A DNA stretch of 43,486 nt, taken from the IMG/VR virus record IMGVR_UViG_3300009502_000090, positions 1-43,486 of that record; one strand, 5' to 3'. The notes under the pieces are model-generated. The model was not told where the DNA came from, made no database searches, and saw only the letters and a list, made by a program, of their open reading frames with translations. How positions within the stretch are numbered: the stretch's first letter is position 1; every line of letters starts with the position of its first letter. Of this stretch, positions 31,366-38,834 are shown one piece after another. Position numbers and translations under genes: made by a program. Origin of the DNA: a virus.

Positions 31366-32653
31366 TGTGCTCTTCCCCTGGCATTCCCCACGTCACGTCG
31401 GGGAGATCAATACCACCATTCTCAACAGAGATACCACCCTGAGAGATTGGTTTATACGCCAATGTCGGGGACGGAGTAAACTCGAAAGAAACCGCGAACT
31501 TTCCGCAAGGTCCGTTACGATTTTTGTAAATCGTGTATACCCGTTCGTTTTCTTCATTAGGCTCGCGGCCCTCGGCCACACCAATGACAACTGAGGACAA
31601 CTGACCGATGGCGTCGGTTTGACCGATGTATTCTAGTCCGCCACCGCGCTCATCCTTGCTCGCCGACCGATTGAACTGTACCGACTGTACCACCGGCACG
31701 TTACGCTTGATTGCCATCGATTTGATCTCTTCGGCAACCTCACTCGCGGCTTCCCACCGCTTACCACCACCATTACCGCGCACCGGGGGGCGCAACAGGT
31801 AGCTGGCGTCGATGAACACGATGCCGGGCTCAAACTCGGCGGTCAGAGCGTCGATGTCATCAACGCTCTTTTTGATGTCACCGGCCAACAGCCGGAAGGG
31901 TACTGGGCTATTACGGGCAATGTCGATGGTACGGGCTGCGCTTTCAATTGAGCGTGCGTCAAGTCCGCCGGTAGCAAGGGCATTCGGGCTGATATTTGCC
32001 ATCATGGCAAGGCCGCGCCGGGCGGTTTGGACGTTGGTCATCTCCATCGAAACGAAAAAGACGCTGTGCCCAGCTTCCCAGCAGGACAATGCCATCTTCA
32101 ACATCGTCCAGGACTTCCCAATCTGTGGGCGGGCCACAATCGTTATCAGATCGCCCGGGGCTGCACCGTGGGTCACTTGGTCGAGCACCGGCCACCCAAG
32201 GGTGGCCCCCGTCAAGCCGTCGTTCTCACGGGCTTGGTCAGCCTCTTCCAACACAAGAGCAAACGCTTCGTGTAAATCCACAACCTGATCGAGCACTCGT
32301 CCGACCTGGAGTTGCTGGTTCACTTCTGCAACGATGCGTGTCACAGCATCCTGATCATTATTGGACATCGCTGTTTGCATTGCCCCCCAATGGGAGCGCA
32401 CCAAGGCGTAGCAAGCCCGCTGGACAAGGCGGTCAACGACAACCGGAACAGGCTCGGCGGTCGGGAACAGACGGATGCCTTCCGCCCGCAAGGTATCCAG
32501 CGACGGAAGATGCCCGTATTGAGCGAGGAAGGCGAGCACCCGGTTGTACGGAAGTAGCTCCTCTTCCATGAAAAGCTCAGGGCGAAGACGCCGAAACTGC
32601 GCTCGGTTTCCGTCGCGACAGATAGCGTGAAGCGCAGCCAATCCTTGAGACAT
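31355..32653 (-). CDS. DnaB-type replicative helicase
   Basis: 432 residues from ATG 32653, overlapping the preceding stop as TGATG. The RecA-fold ATPase has Walker A ARPQIGKS (174-181) and Walker B IVFIDASYLL. VQFNRSASKDERGGG and the terminal QIGQLSS region match hexameric DnaB-like helicases. It unwinds the fork 5' to 3' on the lagging strand. No primase domain is fused. Order loader-like protein, helicase, polymerase is typical of replication operons. Confidence 0.85.
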   Translation of the reverse strand: MSQGLAALHAICRDGNRAQFRRLRPELFMEEELLPYNRVLAFLAQYGHLPSLDTLRAEGIRLFPTAEPVPVVVDRLVQRACYALVRSHWGAMQTAMSNNDQDAVTRIVAEVNQQLQVGRVLDQVVDLHEAFALVLEEADQARENDGLTGATLGWPVLDQVTHGAAPGDLITIVARPQIGKSWTMLKMALSCWEAGHSVFFVSMEMTNVQTARRGLAMMANISPNALATGGLDARSIESAARTIDIARNSPVPFRLLAGDIKKSVDDIDALTAEFEPGIVFIDASYLLRPPVRGNGGGKRWEAASEVAEEIKSMAIKRNVPVVQSVQFNRSASKDERGGGLEYIGQTDAIGQLSSVVIGVAEGREPNEENERVYTIYKNRNGPCGKFAVSFEFTPSPTLAYKPISQGGISVENGGIDLPDVTWGMPGEEHNGF

Positions 32654-33192
32654 CAGTCCACCCGCACGGTAAGGGTTACGTCTGAAACCAGTTGCACGAA
32701 GTCGTCTGACCACCAGCCAGTGATAGCTGAAACCTGGACACTTGATTTTAGAAAGATCGGACGGTCCTTACTGATCCGATCTTTTAGGAAGTCCTCCACG
32801 TAGACCATTTCGTAAGGACGGAATGGGCAAGTGTTATCTAGTCGTTTCACATAGAAACCGTCGATGTATAACGCAGATGTGTCCATCCACTCATGCAGAA
32901 CTTCAGCGTCTTTGCTTACCGCTCTAACAAGAGTTGGTAAAGTTGTAACACGACAGCCAATACCAGACAAGTGCATACGCTTTGCCGCTAGATAGAATAC
33001 AGTATCTGCTGTGACGCTAGGGCCTCCAACGAAGAGGATGCCCTTACCATTCTTTATCTGTGTGGCATCCAATACGTCGGTTTCCTGGCTATATCTATCC
33101 CCATCTTTCAGGTCGGCAAACTCTTTCCTGATATAGCGTTGCCCGATGCCCGCTCGCATCAGAGAACGCTGGTGACTTTCCGATATGGTCAT
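32653..33192 (-). CDS. Probable helicase loader-like protein with degenerate P-loop
   Basis: 179 residues between an initiator-like gene and the helicase. The layout resembles a DnaC/IstB AAA+ loader: an N-terminal helix, GKGILFVGGPSVTADT (49-64) where a Walker A should be, SALYIDGFYV at the Walker B position and a helical lid. The Lys and Ser/Thr of the P-loop are missing and the second acid of Walker B is Gly, so ATP binding is doubtful. Function is inferred from position and shape. ATGA overlap with the upstream gene. A one-mismatch palindrome lies near its 3' end. Confidence 0.55.
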   Translation of the reverse strand: MTISESHQRSLMRAGIGQRYIRKEFADLKDGDRYSQETDVLDATQIKNGKGILFVGGPSVTADTVFYLAAKRMHLSGIGCRVTTLPTLVRAVSKDAEVLHEWMDTSALYIDGFYVKRLDNTCPFRPYEMVYVEDFLKDRISKDRPIFLKSSVQVSAITGWWSDDFVQLVSDVTLTVRVD

Positions 33193-34508
33193 CGTACCTC
33201 TCCGGGTTTTATAGAAAAGTCAACTTTGACATCCGTCATGACCAGTGGCCCCTTCGGTGGTTTATTAGGGCGTCGAGTGCCTGCCGATTGATGAAGCATT
33301 CGTGCCGTGTCTTGGCGTGCCGCTTCGGCAAGAAACCGCTCTTCCCTCACGACTTGGATGGTCTCAGCGTTTAAGGTGCCACGCTCCTTGGAAGCGGCCT
33401 CTTCAGCCATGAGGATATTGATCTCAAGTTCACTCTTCCCGGCCAGCTTCAAGTCGTTATACCTCGTCCTAAGCTCTCGTGGCAAATCGTTAATCAGCAA
33501 ACCATCGCGATAGTTGCGTATATAGCCGTCACTGAAACGATGGAACCAACTTTCCGATGGTAGAAGTGGGCACTTCGTCTCGCCCTTGTGTGCCCATGCC
33601 TTTGCACGGATGGCTACCCATTCACGGACTGACCACTCCATTGCCTCGGCGAACTCATTTTTGCCTTCATCCGAAAATTCTGACAAGGTGATGCCATACT
33701 TGCGCCGGATAGGGTCGGTCCAAGGCAGGCTGGTTTCCCCGAGCTTGCCGTAGGTCTCATCGAAGGCCCGCTGCCAAGTCTCTGCCAGCTTGTTCACAAA
33801 GCACTTCACGTCGGGTGGGATGGTGGCCTCTTCCTTCTGGTAAGCGGGAGCAGCAGGAGCAGCCGCTTCCTCTTCCTTGCGCGCTTCCTTTGCCTTGGCC
33901 TGGGCTGCTGCCCTGCTTGCACGCTCCCTCGGCGGTTCCTGGAACGGGTCAATCCGCGCCTCTGATCGGCTCTTCGGTGGCTTAGGTTCCTTGCAGCCCA
34001 TGGTATCACCCCCCATCGCAGCGTAATTCACGCTGTAACGCTTCATGCAACCCGGCGGATGGGAGGTAATGATCAACCCCATCTCTTCGAGTTCACTAAT
34101 GCGTCTTACGAAAGTCCGAAGGGACTTCCCGAAGGTGAGGGTTTTGCTTTCAATGCCCTTTCCCAGGGGCACGAAGCCATTCATGAACTCTTCACGGGTG
34201 ATCTCGACGTACTCGCGGCCCCACTGTGTGGTCATGCGGTCGAGGACCTGAAGGATTTTGATATGATCACCGGTAAGGCGCCCCTCAGTCGAAAGGGCAA
34301 CCATGGCTTTGCCGCTAGTAATCAAACGCGATAGATCGACCTTGTTACGGAGGTCTTTAAGATGCCTAGCAATCGGCCCGTACTTGGCTCGTGATCCATC
34401 ATATAGCGGAGACGACCGAGCCTCGGTTTGAGGGCCGTCGTCCGTACATGGCAAGGGCTTTGATGCCCCGCTGGCGGTTTTCTGTTGCATTGCAATCGAA
34501 CTCGTCAT
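33189..34508 (-). CDS. Replication initiator-like protein
   Basis: 439 residues from ATG 34508; an ATG at 34532 lacks a ribosome binding site. A winged-helix region (EFMNGFVPLGKG..., then SLRTFVRRISELEEMGLIIT) is followed by a charged linker (ARKEEEAAAPAAPAYQKEE) and a second helical domain. This two-domain layout in the first gene of a replication operon fits phage O/DnaD-type initiators, which bind the origin. The family is inferred, not recognised with certainty. A 200-bp gap lies upstream. Confidence 0.55.
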   Translation of the reverse strand: MTSSIAMQQKTASGASKPLPCTDDGPQTEARSSPLYDGSRAKYGPIARHLKDLRNKVDLSRLITSGKAMVALSTEGRLTGDHIKILQVLDRMTTQWGREYVEITREEFMNGFVPLGKGIESKTLTFGKSLRTFVRRISELEEMGLIITSHPPGCMKRYSVNYAAMGGDTMGCKEPKPPKSRSEARIDPFQEPPRERASRAAAQAKAKEARKEEEAAAPAAPAYQKEEATIPPDVKCFVNKLAETWQRAFDETYGKLGETSLPWTDPIRRKYGITLSEFSDEGKNEFAEAMEWSVREWVAIRAKAWAHKGETKCPLLPSESWFHRFSDGYIRNYRDGLLINDLPRELRTRYNDLKLAGKSELEINILMAEEAASKERGTLNAETIQVVREERFLAEAARQDTARMLHQSAGTRRPNKPPKGPLVMTDVKVDFSIKPGEVR

Positions 34509-34532
34509 GGCTTTTCGCCTTGCCCAAAGCAT

Positions 34533-34732
34533 TGATCGGGTGGGCGCCGAATGTCAAGGCCCATTTCCCTCCGATCTTCCTGACCTGTTCACCTAGAAAA
34601 GTCCCTAGATCGACAGGCCAGGATTACGTGGTGCCACATAGAGTGGATTGCAAGGTTTGTCAGTGGCTTGTGGTGGTTTCTACCTATAGTGTGTCAGAAT
34701 CAACTGGTAGTAGCCAGCGGATGAAACCGGTT
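34533..34732. other. Non-coding 200-bp leader of the replication operon
   Basis: No supported gene. It contains a minus-strand TTGACA at 34557-34552 without a good -10, an inverted CTAG element (GATCTAGGGACTTTTCTAGG, minus strand), a phage-promoter-like sequence at 34679-34701 and, at its right end, palindrome copy 8. A regulatory or origin function is possible, but no iterons are visible. Confidence 0.4.
34679..34701 (-). promoter_or_regulatory. T7-like promoter-like sequence
   Basis: On the minus strand the core CACACTATAGGTAGA is very close to the T7 consensus; 18 of 23 positions match the full T7 phi10-type promoter by hand alignment. It points to the initiator gene about 170 bases downstream. 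No single-subunit RNA polymerase is in this window, so activity is unproven. Confidence 0.35.
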
Positions 34733-34735
34733 TCA
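34722..34735. promoter_or_regulatory. Palindrome copy 8: TGAAACCGGTTTCA
   Basis: The minus-strand TGA is the stop codon of the 112-residue gene, at the right end of the 200-bp non-coding segment. Confidence 0.75.
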
Positions 34736-35071
34736 GAACACCCCCTGCATCCGAAGATGGATCAGGACTTCTACCTCAGCATCGACCGCATCCTCATAGC
34801 TGTCGAAATAGAGGTTGCCTCCAATACAGGTAAGCCCATCGGGGATGTCCTGGCCGAAGGCGTTGTGCCAGATCAGCGTCCCAAGGGTCTCACCCTTGAG
34901 CGGGCCGGCGACGAACTTGACGTAATAGAGTTGCACGGCTGCATCGAACATGATGTCGCTCACACGGTTGACCTGGATGCGGCCGAAGGACCGCAGATCA
35001 ATCCCCATGCCGCAGGGCATCCGAAGTCCAGATACCTCCCCGGCGCTGCCGATTGTAAGCACTTGGATCAT
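34733..35071 (-). CDS. Hypothetical 112-residue protein
   Basis: Strong ribosome binding site AGGAGGCTACG before ATG 35071. A beta-rich N-terminus (MIQVLTIGSAGEVSGL) and an acidic helical end (SYEDAVDAEVEVLIHLRM). No family recognised. It is the last gene of the transcript that carries the Ycf46/DUF1257/DUF2997 group and may belong to it. Confidence 0.65.
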   Translation of the reverse strand: MIQVLTIGSAGEVSGLRMPCGMGIDLRSFGRIQVNRVSDIMFDAAVQLYYVKFVAGPLKGETLGTLIWHNAFGQDIPDGLTCIGGNLYFDSYEDAVDAEVEVLIHLRMQGVF

Positions 35072-35083
35072 CGTAGCCTCCTG

Positions 35084-35278
35084 TTACCAGCGTAGCGTCT
35101 GGTGCTGCTGGGTGGTCTCTTCGGTCTCGTAGAAGTCGGACTTTAGCGTGCGCTTGGCGGTCCCGCCAATGGACGCTTCCAGTTTCTTGCTGGCCTCCAC
35201 ACAGGATGACCCGCTGAACCCCTGCCCTTCGATCACGACCTGTCCGGTCTTGCTGATCGTCACCTTCATGATCGCCAT
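35084..35278 (-). CDS. DUF2997 protein
   Basis: 64 residues. MKVTISKTGQVVIEGQGFSG with SSCVEASKKLEASIG is the DUF2997 pattern (small beta sheet plus helix). In cyanobacteria this family often neighbours DUF1257 (Ycf35) proteins, and here it directly follows one, three bases after its stop. ATG 35278 follows the GGGGGG of the previous gene's end. Molecular function is unknown in the family. Confidence 0.75.
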   Translation of the reverse strand: MAIMKVTISKTGQVVIEGQGFSGSSCVEASKKLEASIGGTAKRTLKSDFYETEETTQQHQTLRW

Positions 35279-35280
35279 GA

Positions 35281-35733
35281 CTAGCCCCCCACGTTAATGC
35301 GAAGATGGATGTTTCCCTGAGCATCTTCATGCTCGCTCTCGACGAGGTAGCCTTGTTGCGTTGCAGCACTATACATAGCGTTGCGCGCGTACCGTTTCAA
35401 CAACTTCCCAATTGCCCGCTGTGCCCGCTCTTCCTTGGTGATCTTTTCATCGAGGGCGACGGGTTCACCGACGAACGCGGCAACGTAGCCTTGCCATTCA
35501 TCGAACACCGGAACGAGCTTGCCGTCAACACGGTCGAAGCCCACGTCATACTTCCCATCCTTGATCCTCATGACGATGGGGCACTTGCCGTGCTGGTCGG
35601 CATAGTACATCCGGGGAACGGCGTTGCGGACAACCTCAACCGCCAGCCCCTTGGCCTTGAGGTCGTTGATGGCTTGCACCAGGGCCGCTTCGTCCACGAT
35701 CTCTATGCCCTGCAACTTTGTGGTGTGGCTCAT
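35281..35733 (-). CDS. DUF1257 (Ycf35-like) protein
   Basis: 150 residues opening MSHTTKLQGIEIVDEAALVQ, the usual start of DUF1257, with YDVGFDRVDGKLVPVFDEW in the middle. The family is named for plastid Ycf35 and has no established activity. The second half has a basic amphipathic helix (RAIGKLLKRYARNAMYSA). TAAGGAG precedes the start. The gene sits between an unknown protein and DUF2997 and is probably expressed with the AAA ATPase upstream. Confidence 0.75.
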   Translation of the reverse strand: MSHTTKLQGIEIVDEAALVQAINDLKAKGLAVEVVRNAVPRMYYADQHGKCPIVMRIKDGKYDVGFDRVDGKLVPVFDEWQGYVAAFVGEPVALDEKITKEERAQRAIGKLLKRYARNAMYSAATQQGYLVESEHEDAQGNIHLRINVGG

Positions 35734-35742
35734 TTCAACTCC

Positions 35743-36393
35743 TTATATATCGAGTACCCGACCAGGGCGAGCAACTGCGACCGCTGTTACCTTGCCGTCC
35801 TCAGTGACGGCAGCTTGGACTTCGTGAACTTCCCGACCGGAGCTTGCCCTGTCCATCACGGTGATCTCGAAGCAACGCCCGACTATCGCAGGATCGATGT
35901 TGCGGAACACCAGCGGAGTGATCTCGACGCCGGCCATCTTCAGGCCCCGTCCGTCAAGGATGTCAAACCGCCCCTCGACGTTCGCTCGGATGTACGCGCA
36001 CTTGGCCCATCCGGTAAGGATAGCGGAAACCCGAACCAACGGTGCCCCCTCACGCATCCGAATGTAGACGCACGAGTTCACCGGGGCCTTTTCGGCCGCC
36101 ACCTTTTTCTGACAGAACAACTTGAGGATAAGACCCTGCGGGACAGCATAAGCACTCGTGGTCCACTGACCGTGCAGGCTCTGGTTCTCAGTGTTGGGCG
36201 CGGCAGGTATGATCTGGACACGACCGGCAACGTCGATGGTCAACTTGGGATCAACACCGCGAGCTATCTGCCAAATGAAGTGCTCTTTGGCAATCGGAAA
36301 GTCTCTGGAAGGTACAACAAACTGGTGGAACTTTACCATACCAAGGTTGTTGCTTTCCTCTCCCGACATTGTTGAAATGAGCATGTTTGCCAT
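35743..36393 (-). CDS. Hypothetical 216-residue protein in the Ycf46 cassette
   Basis: ATG follows GGAGCACCAAC. An alpha/beta protein with several strands (KLTIDVAGRVQIIPA, RFDILDGRGLKMAGVEI, REVHEVQAAVTEDGKV). No family recognised. It lies directly between the Ycf46-like ATPase and the DUF1257 protein, ten bases from the latter, so it may be a functional partner. Confidence 0.65.
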   Translation of the reverse strand: MANMLISTMSGEESNNLGMVKFHQFVVPSRDFPIAKEHFIWQIARGVDPKLTIDVAGRVQIIPAAPNTENQSLHGQWTTSAYAVPQGLILKLFCQKKVAAEKAPVNSCVYIRMREGAPLVRVSAILTGWAKCAYIRANVEGRFDILDGRGLKMAGVEITPLVFRNIDPAIVGRCFEITVMDRASSGREVHEVQAAVTEDGKVTAVAVARPGRVLDI

Positions 36394-36426
36394 GTTGGTG
36401 CTCCGCGTTGAGGCTTAGAATATAGC

Positions 36427-36441
36427 GGGGGGTTAGCCCCC
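36427..36441 (-). terminator. Weak hairpin after the AAA ATPase gene
   Basis: Stem GGGGG/CCCCC with a TTAG loop, followed on the minus strand by GCTATATT. The poor T-run suggests attenuation rather than a full stop between the ATPase and the rest of its cassette. Confidence 0.35.
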
Positions 36442-36456
36442 ACGCCAGTCCTTATT

Positions 36457-38109
36457 TCAGAGATCGACCACTCGACCTGTTGGTGCTGTCCTTTCAACAG
36501 GGGGTGCCCGCCGGTTCCGCAACCTAACTTGACTGTCCCCTACGCCAGTGGTGCTGTTCGCTGGCCGTGCATTATTGCGAGCCCAGAGGGCCATCGCCTC
36601 AAACTGTTCAGCAAACGCCTCGGATAGCGGCACCATGTTCGCAAGCTGATCAGCGATCAAGGCTCCAGTCATAACAACGTCCGTCGTGAAGGCAACGATC
36701 TTGGCATCCTTCACAGCGCCCTCCAACTCGGCGGGCACGTACCCATTGGACCGGGCAACAGCTTGGTCGAGGTCGGTGATAGCCGCCGGGTCCACACCGC
36801 GCTTCCGCAAGTGGATTTTCAACACGGCAAGGCGCTCGGCGTCGTTGGGCACACCCACGCTCCAGACTTCGTCCAAGCGCCCCCGACGAAGGAACTCGGC
36901 GGGCAGATTGTCCACCCGGTTGGCCGTCACGACAACGAAAACGACCGACTTGGTTTCTTGCATCCATGTGAGGATGGCACCAAGAACACGCTGGCCGACG
37001 CCGCTATCCCCTCCCCCGCTCACCTGAAACGCCTTATCGGCTTCGTCGATCATCAAAACGCACGGGGACATCCCGTCAACCATCTTGAGTGCGCCACGGA
37101 CGCGCTCTTCGCTCTGCCCAACGAGGCTCCCGAACACGCGCCCCACGTCGAACCGGATCAGGGGAAGCCCCAATATATGGGCGGTCGCTTTGGCAACAAG
37201 TGATTTGCCTGTCCCCGGCGGCCCGGCCATCAACATGCCCTTGGGCGGGTCAATGTGAGCAGCCCTAGCCTCCGGTGAAAAGCACTTGGCCCGCATCGTA
37301 AGCCATTCCTTGAGGTTTTCCAGTCCACCGATATTACTTGCAGGCTCTGGTGTCATAACCTCAAGTATTTCAGTCCGCTTAACAACCTCGACTTTGACTT
37401 GCGTCACAATTTCGCTGATCTGTTCTATTGGCACGTCGGGGAGCAGCTTCTTATTTTCAATCAATGCGCGGGACAAAGCAGTCTCGGCCTCGAAAGCTGT
37501 CATACCTGACATCACCGCTATCAGACGGTCGCGGTCGCTTGGGGCAAAGCGGGGCCGGTTCTTCTCGCTGATCGTATCTGTGACAGAGGAAATACTTTCG
37601 GACAACTCACCCGCGCTCGGTGTGTCGAAGTCAAGGATAAGAACATCATCCTCAAGTTCGGGGGGCAGGCTGAAGCCCAGGGGAACGATCAGGGCAAGGC
37701 GCTTCCGATTGGTCGCGAAGCGTTCGGAGAACTGCTTCAGCGCAACCACCATGGGCGGGATTTTCGGGATGTAATAATGCAGGTACGACATCACGAAGAG
37801 GCCGTTTCCGCTTCCTTCAGCACCGACGTACATCAGCGCCGGCATTGGGTCTGAGTTATGGTCAGCCGCTTCATCAGAGGTCCCATCAATCGCCTTCTCC
37901 CAACCGTCCAGGCAGTTCCAAGCCTTGAACTCCAACCGGTTTGACAGCGCAAATATACGTAGCGCCCGCAGCGCCCGGCTGGGCTCCCGAGTACGGACCA
38001 TAACCACACCGACGCCAGCTTGGTTCAGGACGTTGAACTGGTGCTGAAACTTTGCCGAGTTTCCCTCGGCGATACGCCCTGCTCGGGTCGCGGAATTGAA
38101 AGTGGCCAT
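36457..38109 (-). CDS. Ycf46-like AAA+ ATPase
   Basis: 550 residues. An N-terminal degenerate domain (1-250) precedes an AAA+ core: linker IGGLENLKEWL (260-270), Walker A GPPGTGKS (296-303), FDVGRVFGSLVGQSEERVR (pore and helix region), Walker B VLMIDEADKAF (351-361), sensor region VVVTANRVDNLP, and Arg finger region RRGRLDE. The DVGR..GSLVG.SE signature is that of Ycf46/FtsH-like plastid and cyanobacterial ATPases. The family's function is unclear; a remodelling or protein-handling role is likely. It has a promoter and a nearby palindrome. The C-terminal tail is disordered and basic. Confidence 0.85.
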   Translation of the reverse strand: MATFNSATRAGRIAEGNSAKFQHQFNVLNQAGVGVVMVRTREPSRALRALRIFALSNRLEFKAWNCLDGWEKAIDGTSDEAADHNSDPMPALMYVGAEGSGNGLFVMSYLHYYIPKIPPMVVALKQFSERFATNRKRLALIVPLGFSLPPELEDDVLILDFDTPSAGELSESISSVTDTISEKNRPRFAPSDRDRLIAVMSGMTAFEAETALSRALIENKKLLPDVPIEQISEIVTQVKVEVVKRTEILEVMTPEPASNIGGLENLKEWLTMRAKCFSPEARAAHIDPPKGMLMAGPPGTGKSLVAKATAHILGLPLIRFDVGRVFGSLVGQSEERVRGALKMVDGMSPCVLMIDEADKAFQVSGGGDSGVGQRVLGAILTWMQETKSVVFVVVTANRVDNLPAEFLRRGRLDEVWSVGVPNDAERLAVLKIHLRKRGVDPAAITDLDQAVARSNGYVPAELEGAVKDAKIVAFTTDVVMTGALIADQLANMVPLSEAFAEQFEAMALWARNNARPANSTTGVGDSQVRLRNRRAPPVERTAPTGRVVDL

Positions 38110-38139
38110 TGAGGTTTTCCTCGCAATCGGAAGCTACAC

Positions 38140-38170
38140 CTTATATGCGCGCTTCCAGTCAGTGTGGCAA
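38140..38170 (-). promoter_or_regulatory. Putative promoter TTGCCA-N17-CATATA
   Basis: Minus-strand -35 TTGCCA (38170-38165) and -10 CATATA (38147-38142) inside CATATAAGGTG. It is followed by a short leader with GAGGAAAACCTCA before ATG 38109. Confidence 0.55.
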
Positions 38171-38180
38171 GCAGATTTTT

Positions 38181-38194
38181 TGAAACCGGTTTCA
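38181..38194. promoter_or_regulatory. Palindrome copy 9: TGAAACCGGTTTCA
   Basis: Eleven bases upstream of the -35 box of the AAA ATPase promoter, in the intergenic region. Confidence 0.75.
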
Positions 38195-38202
38195 CAAAGG
38201 TA

Positions 38203-38225
38203 CGGCCCGTCACGAGGACGGGCCG
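38203..38225. terminator. 9-bp GC hairpin downstream of the o-spanin gene
   Basis: Perfect stem CGGCCCGTC/GACGGGCCG with loop ACGAG, between the lysis cassette and the ATPase promoter. On the plus strand it is followed by CTTTGG, the trailer found after the hairpins at 429 and 1360; on the minus strand the T content is low. Confidence 0.5.
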
Positions 38226-38289
38226 CTTTGGAAAATTCCAGTTCACTGTTCGATTGCAGGTTCATATTTAGGTACCCTGCTGGGCGTTG

Positions 38290-38556
38290 TCAAGGGGTTT
38301 CGGTTTTTTGGATCGCTCGAAGCTCATTCCGTTCAGCCCCGTAGTCATCCACCAGTGCCCCGACCGCGCTCTCCGGGGGCAGCTTTTCGCGTTCGTTGGC
38401 CGCCTGGATCATGAAGGGCTGCGAGTATTCCTTCGGAACCGGGCACACCGATGCCGTGCTAATATGATCAGTTCCACAGGCACCTAAAGACAGGCTTACG
38501 ACCGCCAGGAGGATCGTTGCGAGGTGAGCCCAGAGCTTTCCCTTTTTGATCTTCAT
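38290..38556 (-). CDS. Outer-membrane spanin lipoprotein (Rz1-like)
   Basis: 88 residues with an N-terminal signal peptide and lipobox LSLGAC, predicting a lipoprotein cleaved before Cys27. The mature part is short and polar. o-Spanins of this kind sit in the outer membrane and join the i-spanin to complete lysis. It follows the i-spanin gene. GGAGGATTAGGTT precedes ATG 38556. The lipid modification implies a Gram-negative host. Confidence 0.75.
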   Translation of the reverse strand: MKIKKGKLWAHLATILLAVVSLSLGACGTDHISTASVCPVPKEYSQPFMIQAANEREKLPPESAVGALVDDYGAERNELRAIQKTETP

Positions 38557-38570
38557 AACCTAATCCTCCA

Positions 38571-38834
38571 TCAGAATGACCCGTCCCTCAACCGCTTAAC
38601 GGTGGAAGCCGGGTCAGAGGGAAGGGCTCCAGCTACGTCCCGAGCTTTGATCGCCCGTGCGTTCTCCTTGAGGACATCCAGCCGAACCACGGTTTCACCG
38701 AGGGCTTCTGCTTGTGAGGTCAGGCGGAAGAGCAACAGCCCGACGATTGCGACGATCACCGCGCCAATGGCTGCATAGATCGCCCACGAAGACGAGGTGA
38801 ACCACCCCGTGACAGCGGAAATGATAACGCCCAT
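38571..38834 (-). CDS. Inner-membrane spanin (Rz-like)
   Basis: 87 residues. An N-terminal membrane segment (AIYAAIGAVIVAIVGLLLF, about 18-36) is followed by a coiled-coil-prone periplasmic helix (TSQAEALGETVVRLDVLKE). This topology is typical of i-spanins. Its start overlaps the endolysin stop (TAATG), and the lipobox protein follows, so the pair forms a two-component spanin. Confidence 0.7.
   Translation of the reverse strand: MGVIISAVTGWFTSSSWAIYAAIGAVIVAIVGLLLFRLTSQAEALGETVVRLDVLKENARAIKARDVAGALPSDPASTVKRLRDGSF

Noticed and set aside
34533-34557. TTGACA promoter just before the initiator-like gene
   Set aside because: The -35 is perfect, but at 17 bp the -10 reads CAATGC, so I do not call it.
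35305-36375. 356-residue plus-strand open frame
   Set aside because: It lies across the DUF1257 gene and the adjacent unknown, has no start signal, and is out of the operon direction.
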